Source: Bacteroidetes bacterium CG2_30_33_31
Lineage (GTDB): Bacteria; Bacteroidota; Bacteroidia; Bacteroidales; UBA1556
Assembly (NCBI GenBank): GCA_001872625.1
Contig: MNXP01000054.1
Coordinates: forward strand, 54,304-118,303
Direction: 5' to 3'
DNA: 64,000 nt
Shown: positions 39,235 to 49,100 of the stretch, one piece after another
How the letters are laid out: every line of letters begins with the position of its first letter
Position numbering within the stretch: the first letter of the stretch is position 1
The notes under the pieces: model-generated
The model's input: the letters and a program-made list of their open reading frames with translations, nothing else
Told to the model about the DNA's origin: nothing
Database searches by the model: none
Position numbers and translations under genes: made by a program

Positions 39235-41091
39235 ATGAATGATTTAGTTATATTTTTGAAATCTGTAGAGCTTTTCAATGGGCTTAATAACAACGAGTTA
39301 GAACGAGTATCTGAAAATGTTGAAAGGTTGAAATTTGATAAAGATAGTCCAATTTTTACCGAAGACAGTTTGCGTGATGCAATCTATATTATAAGAAAAG
39401 GAGAGATTGAACTTTTGAAAAAAGATGACCGCGCTGTAGAAAGAAGATTGGTTATTTTTACTGAGGGAAATTTTCTTGGTGAAGGTGTAATTTCTGATGG
39501 CACTAAACACAGCACTTCTGCAAAAGCCCATACCGACTCAATAATCTATAAACTTCACCGCAATTTTTTTAAAATTGATGGTGAAATCACGATGAAAATT
39601 TACTCTAATATTACCAGGGTAGTTTCTCGAAGAATGCATAATATTAACTCAAAAGCTGCACAATCAGCTGCTCAATATATGTCTGGTGCTACTCGCCAAG
39701 AGCATGATCTATTAGGCACTAAAGCAGTTCCTATTGAAGCGTATTATGGCATTCAAACTTTAAGAGCTGTTGAAAATTTTAATATAAGTGGCTATCAATT
39801 AAGTTATTATCCTTTGCTTATAGAAGCACTTGCCATGGTAAAAAAAGGAGCTGCTCTTGCAAACCATGAGCTCGGCTTGTTGGACGATGATGTAAAAGAT
39901 GCAATTGTTCAGGCATGTGATGAAATTGTAAATGGCAAATTTCATTTCCATTTTGTGGTTGATATGATTCAAGGAGGTGCTGGAACTTCTACAAATATGA
40001 ATGCCAATGAAGTAATTGCTAACATAGCCTTAGAAATATTAGGACATAAAAAAGGTGAATATGATTATTGCCATCCAAATAATCATATTAACTTATCTCA
40101 ATCCACAAATGATGCTTATCCCTCGGCTGTTAGAATTGCATTGGTTAACATGACAGAGAAACTTATAAGCCCTCTTAAGGAGTTAATTGAAGCTTTTAAA
40201 ATTAAAGCTGACGAATTTTCTCATGTAATTAAAATGGGTAGAACTCAATTGCAAGATGCTGTGCCAATGACACTTGGTCAAGAATTTGAAGCATATTCTT
40301 ATACTTTAGGTGAAGAAATAGAAAGGCTTCGACAAAATGCAACATTATTTACCGAAATAAATATGGGCGCAACAGCAATAGGAACAGGAATTAATGCTGA
40401 CCCCGATTATCCCGCACTTGTCATGAAACATCTCCGAAAAATTACTGGCCTTGATTTAAAATTAGCAAATAATCTTGTAGAAGCTACTCAAGATACAGGT
40501 GCTTTCGTAATTTTTTCCTCAGCAGTAAAACGCTTAGCAATAAAATTATCTAAAATTTCAAATGATTTGAGGCTTTTATCTTCTGGGCCAAGAGCTGGTT
40601 TCAACGAAATAAATTTACCACCAATGCAGCCAGGTTCATCTATTATGCCAGGAAAAGTAAATCCTGTGATTCCAGAGGTTGTTAATCAAATTGCTTTCAA
40701 AGTAATTGGGAATGATTTAACGGTATGCCTCGCTGCAGAAGCTGGTCAGCTGGAACTTAATGTTATGGAACCTGTTATAGTTCAATCATTATTTGAATCT
40801 ATTGATATGCTTATAAGCGGTATGAATACTCTTAATCACAAGTGTATTAGCGGAATAACGGCAAATAAAGAAGTCTGTTTTGGCTATGTTACCAATAGCA
40901 TTGGAATTGTAACTGCCTTAAATCCTGTTTTAGGTTATGAAATCTGTTCGAGTTTGGCACAGGAAGCTTTGAAATATGGTCGTTCGGTTTATGAATTGGT
41001 ATTAGAGCAAAATTTATTATCTAAGACCGAACTTGATGCATTATTGGCTCCAGAAAGTATGTTAAAGTCTCAGAAGATGCGCAAAAATTGA
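39235..41091 (+). CDS. aspA: Aspartate ammonia-lyase fused to an N-terminal cyclic-nucleotide-binding-like domain
   Basis: The 618-residue protein joins two parts. Residues about 5-140 are a CAP-ED-type beta roll (IFTEDSLRDAIYIIRKGEIEL, FLGEG at 80-84). The phosphate-cassette Arg expected before the SA is absent (HSTSAKA), so cAMP binding is uncertain. From about residue 153 (TRQEHDLLG) it is a full-length aspartase/fumarase-superfamily enzyme with TSTNMNANEVIAN, SQSTNDAYP, GRTQLQDAVP and the signature GSSIMPGKVNP (467-477). It should deaminate aspartate to fumarate and ammonia in the cytoplasm. There is no internal stop or frameshift between the parts. A strong terminator follows. Confidence 0.9.
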   Translation: MNDLVIFLKSVELFNGLNNNELERVSENVERLKFDKDSPIFTEDSLRDAIYIIRKGEIELLKKDDRAVERRLVIFTEGNFLGEGVISDGTKHSTSAKAHTDSIIYKLHRNFFKIDGEITMKIYSNITRVVSRRMHNINSKAAQSAAQYMSGATRQEHDLLGTKAVPIEAYYGIQTLRAVENFNISGYQLSYYPLLIEALAMVKKGAALANHELGLLDDDVKDAIVQACDEIVNGKFHFHFVVDMIQGGAGTSTNMNANEVIANIALEILGHKKGEYDYCHPNNHINLSQSTNDAYPSAVRIALVNMTEKLISPLKELIEAFKIKADEFSHVIKMGRTQLQDAVPMTLGQEFEAYSYTLGEEIERLRQNATLFTEINMGATAIGTGINADPDYPALVMKHLRKITGLDLKLANNLVEATQDTGAFVIFSSAVKRLAIKLSKISNDLRLLSSGPRAGFNEINLPPMQPGSSIMPGKVNPVIPEVVNQIAFKVIGNDLTVCLAAEAGQLELNVMEPVIVQSLFESIDMLISGMNTLNHKCISGITANKEVCFGYVTNSIGIVTALNPVLGYEICSSLAQEALKYGRSVYELVLEQNLLSKTELDALLAPESMLKSQKMRKN

Positions 41092-41114
41092 GATTTTGCT
41101 ATATAATTTAATGC

Positions 41115-41153
41115 AAAAGAACCCAGTTCAATTATTTTGAACTGGGTTCTTTT
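41115..41153 (+). terminator. Strong terminator after the aspartase gene
   Basis: A perfect 17-bp stem (41115-41131 with 41137-41153) around a 5-base loop is followed by T residues. The stem also starts with A residues, so it may work in both directions. Confidence 0.87.
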
Positions 41154-41168
41154 TTTTAAAAAAATATC

Positions 41169-41199
41169 AAAAAAAACCCCCAAGCTGAAAGCCCGGGGG
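41169..41199 (-). terminator. Terminator facing the minus-strand BNR-repeat gene
   Basis: Read on the minus strand, CCCCC pairs with GGGGG and GCT with AGC inside (with a GG/TT internal mismatch and TTC loop), followed by eight T residues (A residues at 41169-41176 on the plus strand). It serves the gene ending at 41406. Confidence 0.7.
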
Positions 41200-41405
41200 A
41201 AAAAATAATTAATCACTAATTAATAAAATTGAGGTAGGATTCTTAAATATTTTCAATATTTTCCAAAAATTGCTGTCATTATTTAAACGATTTAGTTTCT
41301 AACTATTGCCATCAATTTAGATTGCAAATATAATACAACTTATAATATCAATCCAAATTTTTTTAAACTATTTTGTTAAATTTAACAAAATAAATTATTT
41401 TTAAA

Positions 41406-43934
41406 CTAATTTAGAACAAATTTCTTTGTAAAGTTGGTATAAACAGAGCTTACATTTATGAAATATATACCTGCTGATTGGTCGCTTAAATCCAATGTAT
41501 ATCTATCTACATTTGAAATTATTAGGCTCTTAATTAAACTTCCTGTGGCATTAAAAATTTCAACTTTCGTGTCTTTAAAAAGAGTATTTTTTGATTCTAA
41601 ATTTAATATTCCTGAAGTGGGATTTGGGTAAACGGAGATTAATTCTAAATTATTTATTTTTGAGTTCTCGGCACTATTTGCCAAATAATATAAAGGAGAT
41701 TCCCATAATCCTCTACCAAAAGTGGCGGCTCTGATTTTATGGTCAGGGTAATAAATTTCTAATTCCTTAACAATTACATTGGGAAGGTTTTTCATAAATG
41801 TAATCCAATTTCCAAGGATCGTATCTCTATAAAAAACTCCAACATCTAAACCCACATAAAGTCCATCAGCAGAATTTTTTTCGTAAGCGATAGTGTTAGC
41901 AGGTAAATTAGGCAAATTACCAGAAATATTTTTCCATGTTGTACCCCCATCAGAAGATTCAAAGACCTTGTTTCCAGCAGAATACCCATTTAAAGTTATC
42001 CAAAGTTTATTAGGATTATTTGGATGTACGGCAATATATGTAACACTTCCTGGTGCCGAAAAATTTGAAATATTTGTCCAACTTGTTCCTCCATTGCTGG
42101 TACGATATAAATAATTATTGTTAGCTGTATAAATTACACTTGAATTTGAAGGTGCAATGGCAAGTGCATTAAGGTTAAGTCCAGAAGTAAAATTTGAGAT
42201 CTTAGTCCAAGTGTTTCCTTTATTGGTTGTTCGATATACATTTTTAAAACCTGCATATAATATTGCTGGAGTAGATGGATTTTGAATGTATGGGGTTACC
42301 CAAGCACCTTGTTCGGTGGCAGTAATATTATTAGAAATACTAACCCAATCTTGCCCCCCGTTGGTGCTACGTCGAATATTACCGTAATACAAAGATCCAT
42401 ACATTGTATTATTATTTGAATAATCTATTATACATTCCATTCCATCGCCTCCAATTACCTTTTTCCAAGAATTTGATGCAAAGTAATAATTTGAGCCATT
42501 GTCTTGCCAGCCAGTCATAATCTTGGTAGAAACTGTAGATGATGCCCCCATTCGATACATTTGAGCAATTGATAGGTTGATATTTTTTTCAATCCAAGAT
42601 CCTCCATTATTATTGCTTACACTCAAACCACCATCGGTGCAAGCCCAAACACTTGTGGGGTTATGAGGAGAGAATTTGATTTCGTGAATATCAGCATGAA
42701 CATAAGGTGCACTATTACCTGTCCAGTGGCCACTTAATGCCCAGTTTGTACCAGCATTTATTGATCTCCACACATTGACTCCACCAACAAGCACTATATT
42801 TTTATTAGTTTGAGATACTCCCAAAGACAAATCATACCAGCCTTGTCCAACATTGTCATTTCCAGAGGCATCTCTTCCAATAATATTTGGACTTGAGGCA
42901 GCAAGCTGAAAACTGCTTCCAGAGTTTGTTGAAAGATAGATTCCGCCAAAAGAATTATCAGAACTTTTGACTGCCATTACATATAAATAGCTTGAGTCTG
43001 CTTTTGTTACGCCGATTATGATTCTGCTTCTGCTGGTAGTAAAAGGTATATTTAAGACTGCCCAAGTTTGCCCACCATTTATACTTTTTATTACTGTATT
43101 AGCTGTGGCGGCATATATAACATTTTGATTAAAAGGCTGAAAGCAAATATAAACAAAGGAACCTGCTTTTTTTTGAACCCAAGAAGTTCCTCCATCAGAG
43201 CTTTTAAATAAACCATAAGAAGTTGCAATGAACAAATTGTTTTCATTAGCTGGATCAACTATTATTTTGTAAATTTTTCTTTTTAAATTTGGACCAAAAT
43301 TTTGTGAAGTCTGCTGCCAAGAATTACCTCCATCGGTAGATTTTATTAGGCCAATGGAATAAGTATCACCGCCATCTCTATCACCTGTAGCTGCATAAAC
43401 TATGTTAGGGTTCGATTCACTAAAAACAATATCTGAAACGCCAAGATTTTCTAAACCATCGGTGTTTGTTGCCCAAGATTCTCCAGCATTTACAGATTTC
43501 CAGATGCCGCCAGAAGCAGAGCCTATCAGTATAAGATTTGCGTTGGTAGGATGAAAGGCTATACAATTTGCTCTTCCCACACCGCTACCTATTGGAGGTC
43601 CAAAAGGACCAATTTGGCTCCAATTTCCTGCTCCCCCTTTAGTGGATTTTGCTGTACTTAAGCTATTTACGTATGATTGGTAATAATTATTCGCAGCATT
43701 TTCGTTTCTAAATATACCATCGGAATCAACATGTGACATCATAAAATACTCATATCTTTTAAATTGTTTCCATCCATTAATTTGGGAAGGCAATTTATCG
43801 GAATTATACTTATTAAATTCCTTTTGTGTCTCAAAAAAACTTATTGTTGGGTCAAGCATCATATCTACCCATTTTTGCCCATAAGTAGTTATGCTAATGA
43901 TTGTTATTAAAGAGATAAATAGAATCTTTTTCAT
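41406..43934 (-). CDS. Secreted BNR/Asp-box repeat protein with T9SS sorting domain
   Basis: The 842-residue protein has a signal peptide (to about 19). About eleven Asp-box repeats of the form S-x-[DN]-x-G-x-[ST]-[WF] follow from about residue 145 (for example SVNAGESW, STDGGNSW, SSDGGTSW, SSDGGTTW), with alternating NP-N-IYAAT strands, so the core is one or two beta-propellers. It ends with a T9SS tail (VYPNPTSGILNLES to KFVLN). Such proteins are exported and resemble sialidase or sortilin (VPS10) propellers, but I see no sialidase arginine triad or FRIP motif; binding or xyloglucanase-like roles are open. It has its own terminator. Confidence 0.8.
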   Translation of the reverse strand: MKKILFISLITIISITTYGQKWVDMMLDPTISFFETQKEFNKYNSDKLPSQINGWKQFKRYEYFMMSHVDSDGIFRNENAANNYYQSYVNSLSTAKSTKGGAGNWSQIGPFGPPIGSGVGRANCIAFHPTNANLILIGSASGGIWKSVNAGESWATNTDGLENLGVSDIVFSESNPNIVYAATGDRDGGDTYSIGLIKSTDGGNSWQQTSQNFGPNLKRKIYKIIVDPANENNLFIATSYGLFKSSDGGTSWVQKKAGSFVYICFQPFNQNVIYAATANTVIKSINGGQTWAVLNIPFTTSRSRIIIGVTKADSSYLYVMAVKSSDNSFGGIYLSTNSGSSFQLAASSPNIIGRDASGNDNVGQGWYDLSLGVSQTNKNIVLVGGVNVWRSINAGTNWALSGHWTGNSAPYVHADIHEIKFSPHNPTSVWACTDGGLSVSNNNGGSWIEKNINLSIAQMYRMGASSTVSTKIMTGWQDNGSNYYFASNSWKKVIGGDGMECIIDYSNNNTMYGSLYYGNIRRSTNGGQDWVSISNNITATEQGAWVTPYIQNPSTPAILYAGFKNVYRTTNKGNTWTKISNFTSGLNLNALAIAPSNSSVIYTANNNYLYRTSNGGTSWTNISNFSAPGSVTYIAVHPNNPNKLWITLNGYSAGNKVFESSDGGTTWKNISGNLPNLPANTIAYEKNSADGLYVGLDVGVFYRDTILGNWITFMKNLPNVIVKELEIYYPDHKIRAATFGRGLWESPLYYLANSAENSKINNLELISVYPNPTSGILNLESKNTLFKDTKVEIFNATGSLIKSLIISNVDRYTLDLSDQSAGIYFINVSSVYTNFTKKFVLN

Positions 43935-43995
43935 TTGTTTTTGTGTTTTGAATGCTAAATTTTGAAAAATATATCAGATTGCAAAATTAAATAAT

Positions 43996-44003
43996 TAACT
44001 TTG
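43996..44003 (+). promoter_or_regulatory. Candidate -7 box before the 628-residue secreted protein
   Basis: TAACTTTG fits TAnnTTTG and lies 27 bases before the ATG at 44031. No -33 box is found at ordinary spacing. Confidence 0.25.
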
Positions 44004-44030
44004 CAAAAGTAAATAAATAGTCAATTAAAT

Positions 44031-45917
44031 ATGAAAATCATACAATTCTTGTTCATTATTGTTTTATTATCTGCTTATTATACAAGTGATTCACAGACAA
44101 CTTACAACTCGGAAAAAATTATATCCAAAAAAATATTTTCTAAAAATATTAATAACATTGACGTAGATTTTCAAATAAGCTTACAAAATTTGCAATCACC
44201 ATTTGAAGGAAATAGCACTTATAGCAAATATTTACAAGAATTAAAATCTGAAATCGATAAAAAATATCCCGTAAAGGCAATGCCATATTCGACTGTAAGA
44301 ATTTCGGCCAATATAATTGATACACCGGCAGTTGAATATTCTTTCGAAGCAAATAAGTACAATTATTCTGTGCCAAATGACAATACTTTAGCTGTTTCAA
44401 AAAGTGGTATAATAGTTTCAGCCATAAACACAAATATCATTTTCTATGATTCAAAACATGATAGCTTACTTAAAAGCATATCTCTCAATGTTTTTAGTGA
44501 TACTTTGAGTGTCATTTCAACTCAACAATACGATCCCAAAGTTATTTATGACTATCAAAAAGATAGATTTATTATTGTAAATTTGGCAGGCTCAAGCTCA
44601 AATAATACCACTCACATTGTGGTTGCATTTCAGAAAGATGCTGATGTATTAGGAGAATGGAGTTTTTATGCTCTTGAAGGCAACCCTTTAAATGATACTT
44701 CTTGGACAGATTTTCCTGCAATTTCACTTTCCAATGATGAACTTTTTATTACTGGCAATTTGTTGCGTTATGGTGGTTCATGGCAAGCGTCTTTCAAACA
44801 ATCGGTCATCTGGCAAATTGATAAGCAAGCTGGTTTTGATGGTGATAATCTGATAAATACGCGACTTTATAAAGATATAAAATCTAATAATGTAAATTTA
44901 CGAAATATTCATCCTGTAATTGGTGGCGACAGCTATTTTGGACCAGAAATGTATTTTATGAGCAACAAAAACTTCGCAATTCAAAGTGATACTTTTTTCA
45001 TTATAAAAACTTCTGGACTGCTATCAAATTCAAACACTAAACTTGAAATTAGACTTCTTAAATCAGATAAAAATTACGGTGCGCCACCAAATCCAAGAAT
45101 GCCGGGTGGCAAGCGTTTGGCTACCAATGATGCAAGAGTTTTAGGAGCTTTTTATCAAAATAATGTGTTACAATTTGTAGGCAATACTATCGACACAGCA
45201 ACAGGTTTTGCTACAATATACCATGGCCTAATCCGAAATCCAGATACAGCAAATAGCATTAAGCTTAACTTGTATAAAAGTGACACCCTAGAGTTTGGAT
45301 ATCCAAACATTTCTTATATCGGGACTAATAAAAATAGCCTGCATTCCATTATTTCTTTCGATTACACTTCAACAATAATAAATCCTGGTTTTGCCGCAAT
45401 GTTTTTTGAGAAGGAGGGAAGTTATTCTGATTTAAAAATCTTGAAAGCCGGAGAAACTTATATGAATGTTCTGATGGGCGCCTTGCAAAGATGGGGAGAT
45501 TATTCTGGCAGTCAACCTGCTTATGGCGAAGCAGGAAAGGTTTGGGTTTGTGGAACTTATGGCAAAATAAATCCAGGACAAAGAATCTATGGAACATGGA
45601 TTACGAAGCTTTTCTCGAATGTAGAAGACGAGCCGGTGCCAGATCACATTGTGAAAAATTCAATTAAAATATTTCCAAATCCTTCAAAAGATGATAAAAT
45701 TAATTTCGAATTTTACATACCTGCGCAGTTAAATATTGACGTGGAAATATTCGATTTAATGGGAAGAAAAATTACAATAATGAAAAACTATAAAGCTTCT
45801 ACTGGCTTAAATAGTCTGAGTTTTTCAACTATTCCGTTAGAAAATGGTACTTATTTTATTAGAATTTATGGTGATAATAAACAGATTTTCTCTAACAAAT
45901 TTATAGTGCTTAATTAG
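44031..45917 (+). CDS. Secreted protein of unknown function with T9SS sorting domain
   Basis: The 628-residue protein has a signal peptide (about 1-21). Residues about 110-530 form an all-beta region with recurring strand-turn patterns (NTLAVSKSGIIVSAIN, YDPKVIYDYQKDRFIIV, WTDFPAISLSNDELFITGN, WGDYSG) that looks like a beta-propeller. This pattern recurs in Bacteroidota exported proteins, but I cannot assign an enzyme. The C-terminus is a clear T9SS domain (IFPNPSKDDKINFEF, NGTYFIRIYG, KFIVLN). It sits between two other large exported proteins. Function unknown. Confidence 0.75.
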   Translation: MKIIQFLFIIVLLSAYYTSDSQTTYNSEKIISKKIFSKNINNIDVDFQISLQNLQSPFEGNSTYSKYLQELKSEIDKKYPVKAMPYSTVRISANIIDTPAVEYSFEANKYNYSVPNDNTLAVSKSGIIVSAINTNIIFYDSKHDSLLKSISLNVFSDTLSVISTQQYDPKVIYDYQKDRFIIVNLAGSSSNNTTHIVVAFQKDADVLGEWSFYALEGNPLNDTSWTDFPAISLSNDELFITGNLLRYGGSWQASFKQSVIWQIDKQAGFDGDNLINTRLYKDIKSNNVNLRNIHPVIGGDSYFGPEMYFMSNKNFAIQSDTFFIIKTSGLLSNSNTKLEIRLLKSDKNYGAPPNPRMPGGKRLATNDARVLGAFYQNNVLQFVGNTIDTATGFATIYHGLIRNPDTANSIKLNLYKSDTLEFGYPNISYIGTNKNSLHSIISFDYTSTIINPGFAAMFFEKEGSYSDLKILKAGETYMNVLMGALQRWGDYSGSQPAYGEAGKVWVCGTYGKINPGQRIYGTWITKLFSNVEDEPVPDHIVKNSIKIFPNPSKDDKINFEFYIPAQLNIDVEIFDLMGRKITIMKNYKASTGLNSLSFSTIPLENGTYFIRIYGDNKQIFSNKFIVLN

Positions 45918-46092
45918 TCCCATTTTAAGTACTTAATAATCCTAATATATAATTTCATAACGATAATTTCTAATTTTGTTAGAATTAATATTTGATTTGA
46001 TAAATAACATAATAACTTCTAAAAATATAGAAGCAACCAATTAAAAAATATTCTGTCATATCAGTCACAATTGTAACTATTGACCAAATAAA

Positions 46093-46126
46093 TTTGTTTA
46101 CCCAAAGGATAAAATATTTATCTTTG
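46093..46126 (+). promoter_or_regulatory. Candidate promoter of the giant adhesin-like gene
   Basis: TTTG (46093-46096) and TATCTTTG (46119-46126) are 22 bases apart and match the Bacteroidota consensus well. The leader to the ATG at 46185 would be about 50 bases. This is the best-formed promoter I see in the window. Confidence 0.45.
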
Positions 46127-46184
46127 GAGACTTAAAATTTTTAATGATAAATAAAATCTTGTCGAAAACCTAACACACAATATC

Positions 46185-49100
46185 ATGAAGTTCTTATCTT
46201 TACTCTCGTTTATTTTTTTATTCATCAGCTCTTCCTTATTTGGCACAAATGCCAGTTGGAATTATACTGTAACTAACGGAGTATCTGCACCTATATCGAT
46301 GGCTGGGGCAACAAGTCTTGGAGTTGGTGGTGATGATGTTGGATACTCGATGAACTGGCCATTCGCCTTTCAAGTTTATGATGACCCTTATACCACCTCA
46401 AATGTTATAGCCATGACCTCAAATGGTTATATTCGATTTGATTATACTTTATCTGCAGGAGCCACCGGTACGAGCATTCCAACAGCCAATGGAGCTTATG
46501 GGCAATTTTTATCTTATGGTGGAAATACCGATGGAATAATTACATCAAATGTAATGTATAAAATTACTGGAACAACTCCAAACCGAGTGCTGACTCTTGC
46601 ATTTACTTATTATACAGAATATAATGCTGGTACTACAACTTATCATGCTGATGTTCAAGTGAGTTTTAATGAAGCAAATCATAATATTATTCTTGATTTT
46701 TCAAATGTTGGAGGAAGCATCAATGGAGCTGATTATTTGGGAATAAATGCGGGTGATAATGTTTTTGGAAATAATATTGGTTCATTCCCTGGAACTTCTA
46801 AAAGAGTTACTTTTACACCTGGTTCGGCTATAGCTGCACCTCAAGCATTTTCAGCTACCACAGCATCTTCTTGCCAAAATAATCTTTCATGGACAAAAAA
46901 TTCAATCAATAGTGATGTTATTATTACCTACAATACTACCAATAGTTTTGGCTCACCAGTAAATGGTACATCATATACCGCAGGTAATTTAATAGGTTCT
47001 TCTACAGTACTTTATGTAGGTTCTGCTACATCTACAACTCATCCAAGTTTGCTTGGTGGAACTCAATATTATTATAAAATTTGGTCGAAAACAGGAAGTA
47101 ATATTTATTCTCAAACAGGATTAACAAGCAATGCCACCACCAATCCCGTAAATAATACAAGCAGTTTCGCTGCTACCACTATAAGTGCAAATCAATTAAA
47201 TTTAAGCTGGAATTTAAATACTTATGGTGATAATGTGTTGCTTACTTATAATACCGTAAATAGTTTTGTAACTCCAACAAATGGGACATCCTATACCGTT
47301 GGAAATCAGATAGGAGGGCAAGAAACTATCCTTTATAGGGGATCAAGTACGTCATTTTCACATTCTGGACTCTTGGCAAACACTACCTATTATTATAAAA
47401 TTTGGAGTTATGGATGCCAGAATGAATATTCTACTCCAGGACAAACAGCAACAGGATCAACTCAAAGTACTGCGAATCCAGCATCATTTACCTCAACAGC
47501 AAGCTCTTCTTGCCAGATAACTTTAAACTGGACAAAAAATGCCAATGCGAATGATGTTATGGTCTTAAGAAATACATCCAATAGTTTTGCAACTCCTACA
47601 ACTGGGCAAGCTTATGTATTAAATTATACCTTCCCTTCTGGAGGAACTGTTGTTTATAATGGTGCAGCCACTTCGGCAGTTAGCAGCTCTCTTGTGGATA
47701 ATACAACATATTATTATAAAGCATTTTCTGTTGATGGTTCATTGAATTATTCCTCAGGACTTTCATCAAGCGCAACAACTCCAACAATTTTAAATGCTAC
47801 GGCTTTTACAGCAACTTCTGTAAGTTCAACCCAGATAAACCTTTCATGGGCTTTGAATAGTGCTGGCGATGATGTTATTATTACTTATAATACTGCGAAT
47901 AATTTTACAAGTCCTACCGATGGAAATTCATATACTGTTGGAAATCAGATTGCTGCTGGCCAAGGAACTGTTCTTTATAAAGGTTCATTGTTGGCTTTTG
48001 CTCATACAGGTCTTGTTTTAAATACGACATATTATTACAAAATTTGGTCTTATGATTGTGGACTAAATTACTCATCACCAGGTGCTACAGCAAATGCCAC
48101 AACCACAAGCATTTCAAATCCACAAACATTTACGTCCTCCACTACATCTTCTTGCGAAATAGCTTTAAGCTGGACGAAGAATGCTTCTTTGGATGATGTA
48201 ATGATTGCATACAACACAACAAATAGTTTTGGAACTCCAACAAATAGTGTTGCATATACATCGGGTTATACATTCCCTGGTAATCTTGGAACGATTGCTT
48301 ATGTTGGAAGTGCAACATCATTTAATCATTCTGCCTTACTCGATAACACACAATATTTTTACAAAATCTGGTCTAAAACAAGCTCAAATTATTATTCTTC
48401 AGGCATTGTTTCAAACAGTACTACACAAATAATTTCTAATCCAGCAACTTTTACAGCGACTGCTGCGGGTACATCGCAAATAAACTTAGCGTGGACTTTA
48501 AATACCGCTAGTGATAACGTAATTATGACATATAACACTACCACTAATTTTACAACTCCCACAAATGGTGTATCTTACATTGTTGGTAATCAAGTATCTC
48601 CAGGACAAGGTACAGTTTTATATAAAGGTTCTTTAACAGCTTTCTCTCATACTGGATTGACTTTTAACTCCACTTATTATTATAAAATATGGTCTTACGA
48701 TTGTGGTTTAAATTATTCAGCACCTGGCAAAACAGGAAATGCCACCACAGCTAATGTTGTTAATCCAGCATCATTTTCGCTAACTGCTGTATCTTCCTGT
48801 AAAATTAATCTTTCATGGACAAAGAATGCATCATCAGATGACGTGATGATTGCTTATAGCACTTCAAATAATTTCGCTACTCCTGCAAATACCCAATCTT
48901 ATTCTGTAGGATACACATTTCCATTCGGCCAAGGAACTGTAGCTTATGTTGGTAGTTTGACTTCATATAGTCATAGCCCACTTTATTCCAACACAAAATA
49001 TTATTATAAAATATGGTCGAAGAATAGCTCTTCATATTATTCATCGGGAATTTTAGATAGTGTAACAACAAATGTACTTTCAAACCCAGGTTCTTTTTCA

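Larger units (their letters stand above)
41092..41405. other. Convergent intergenic region holding two terminators
   Basis: This 314-bp gap, the only one above 300 bases, separates the plus-strand aspartase gene from a minus-strand secreted protein gene. It holds two consecutive hairpin terminators (listed separately) in its first 110 bases. The remaining AT-rich stretch shows no open frame, RNA gene or repeat that I can support. Confidence 0.7.

Noticed and set aside
41406..43934. Calling the Asp-box protein a sialidase
   Set aside because: Asp boxes occur in many propellers; no FRIP motif or arginine triad was seen.
43996..44003. Full two-box promoter before the 628-residue secreted protein
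   Set aside because: TTG-like elements lie at 14 and 31 bases, outside the usual spacing, so only a weak -7 box was listed.
48205..48432. Short frames opposite or within the giant repeat gene as separate genes
   Set aside because: They are out-of-frame shadows of repetitive Ser/Thr/Asn codons, without start context or recognisable products.
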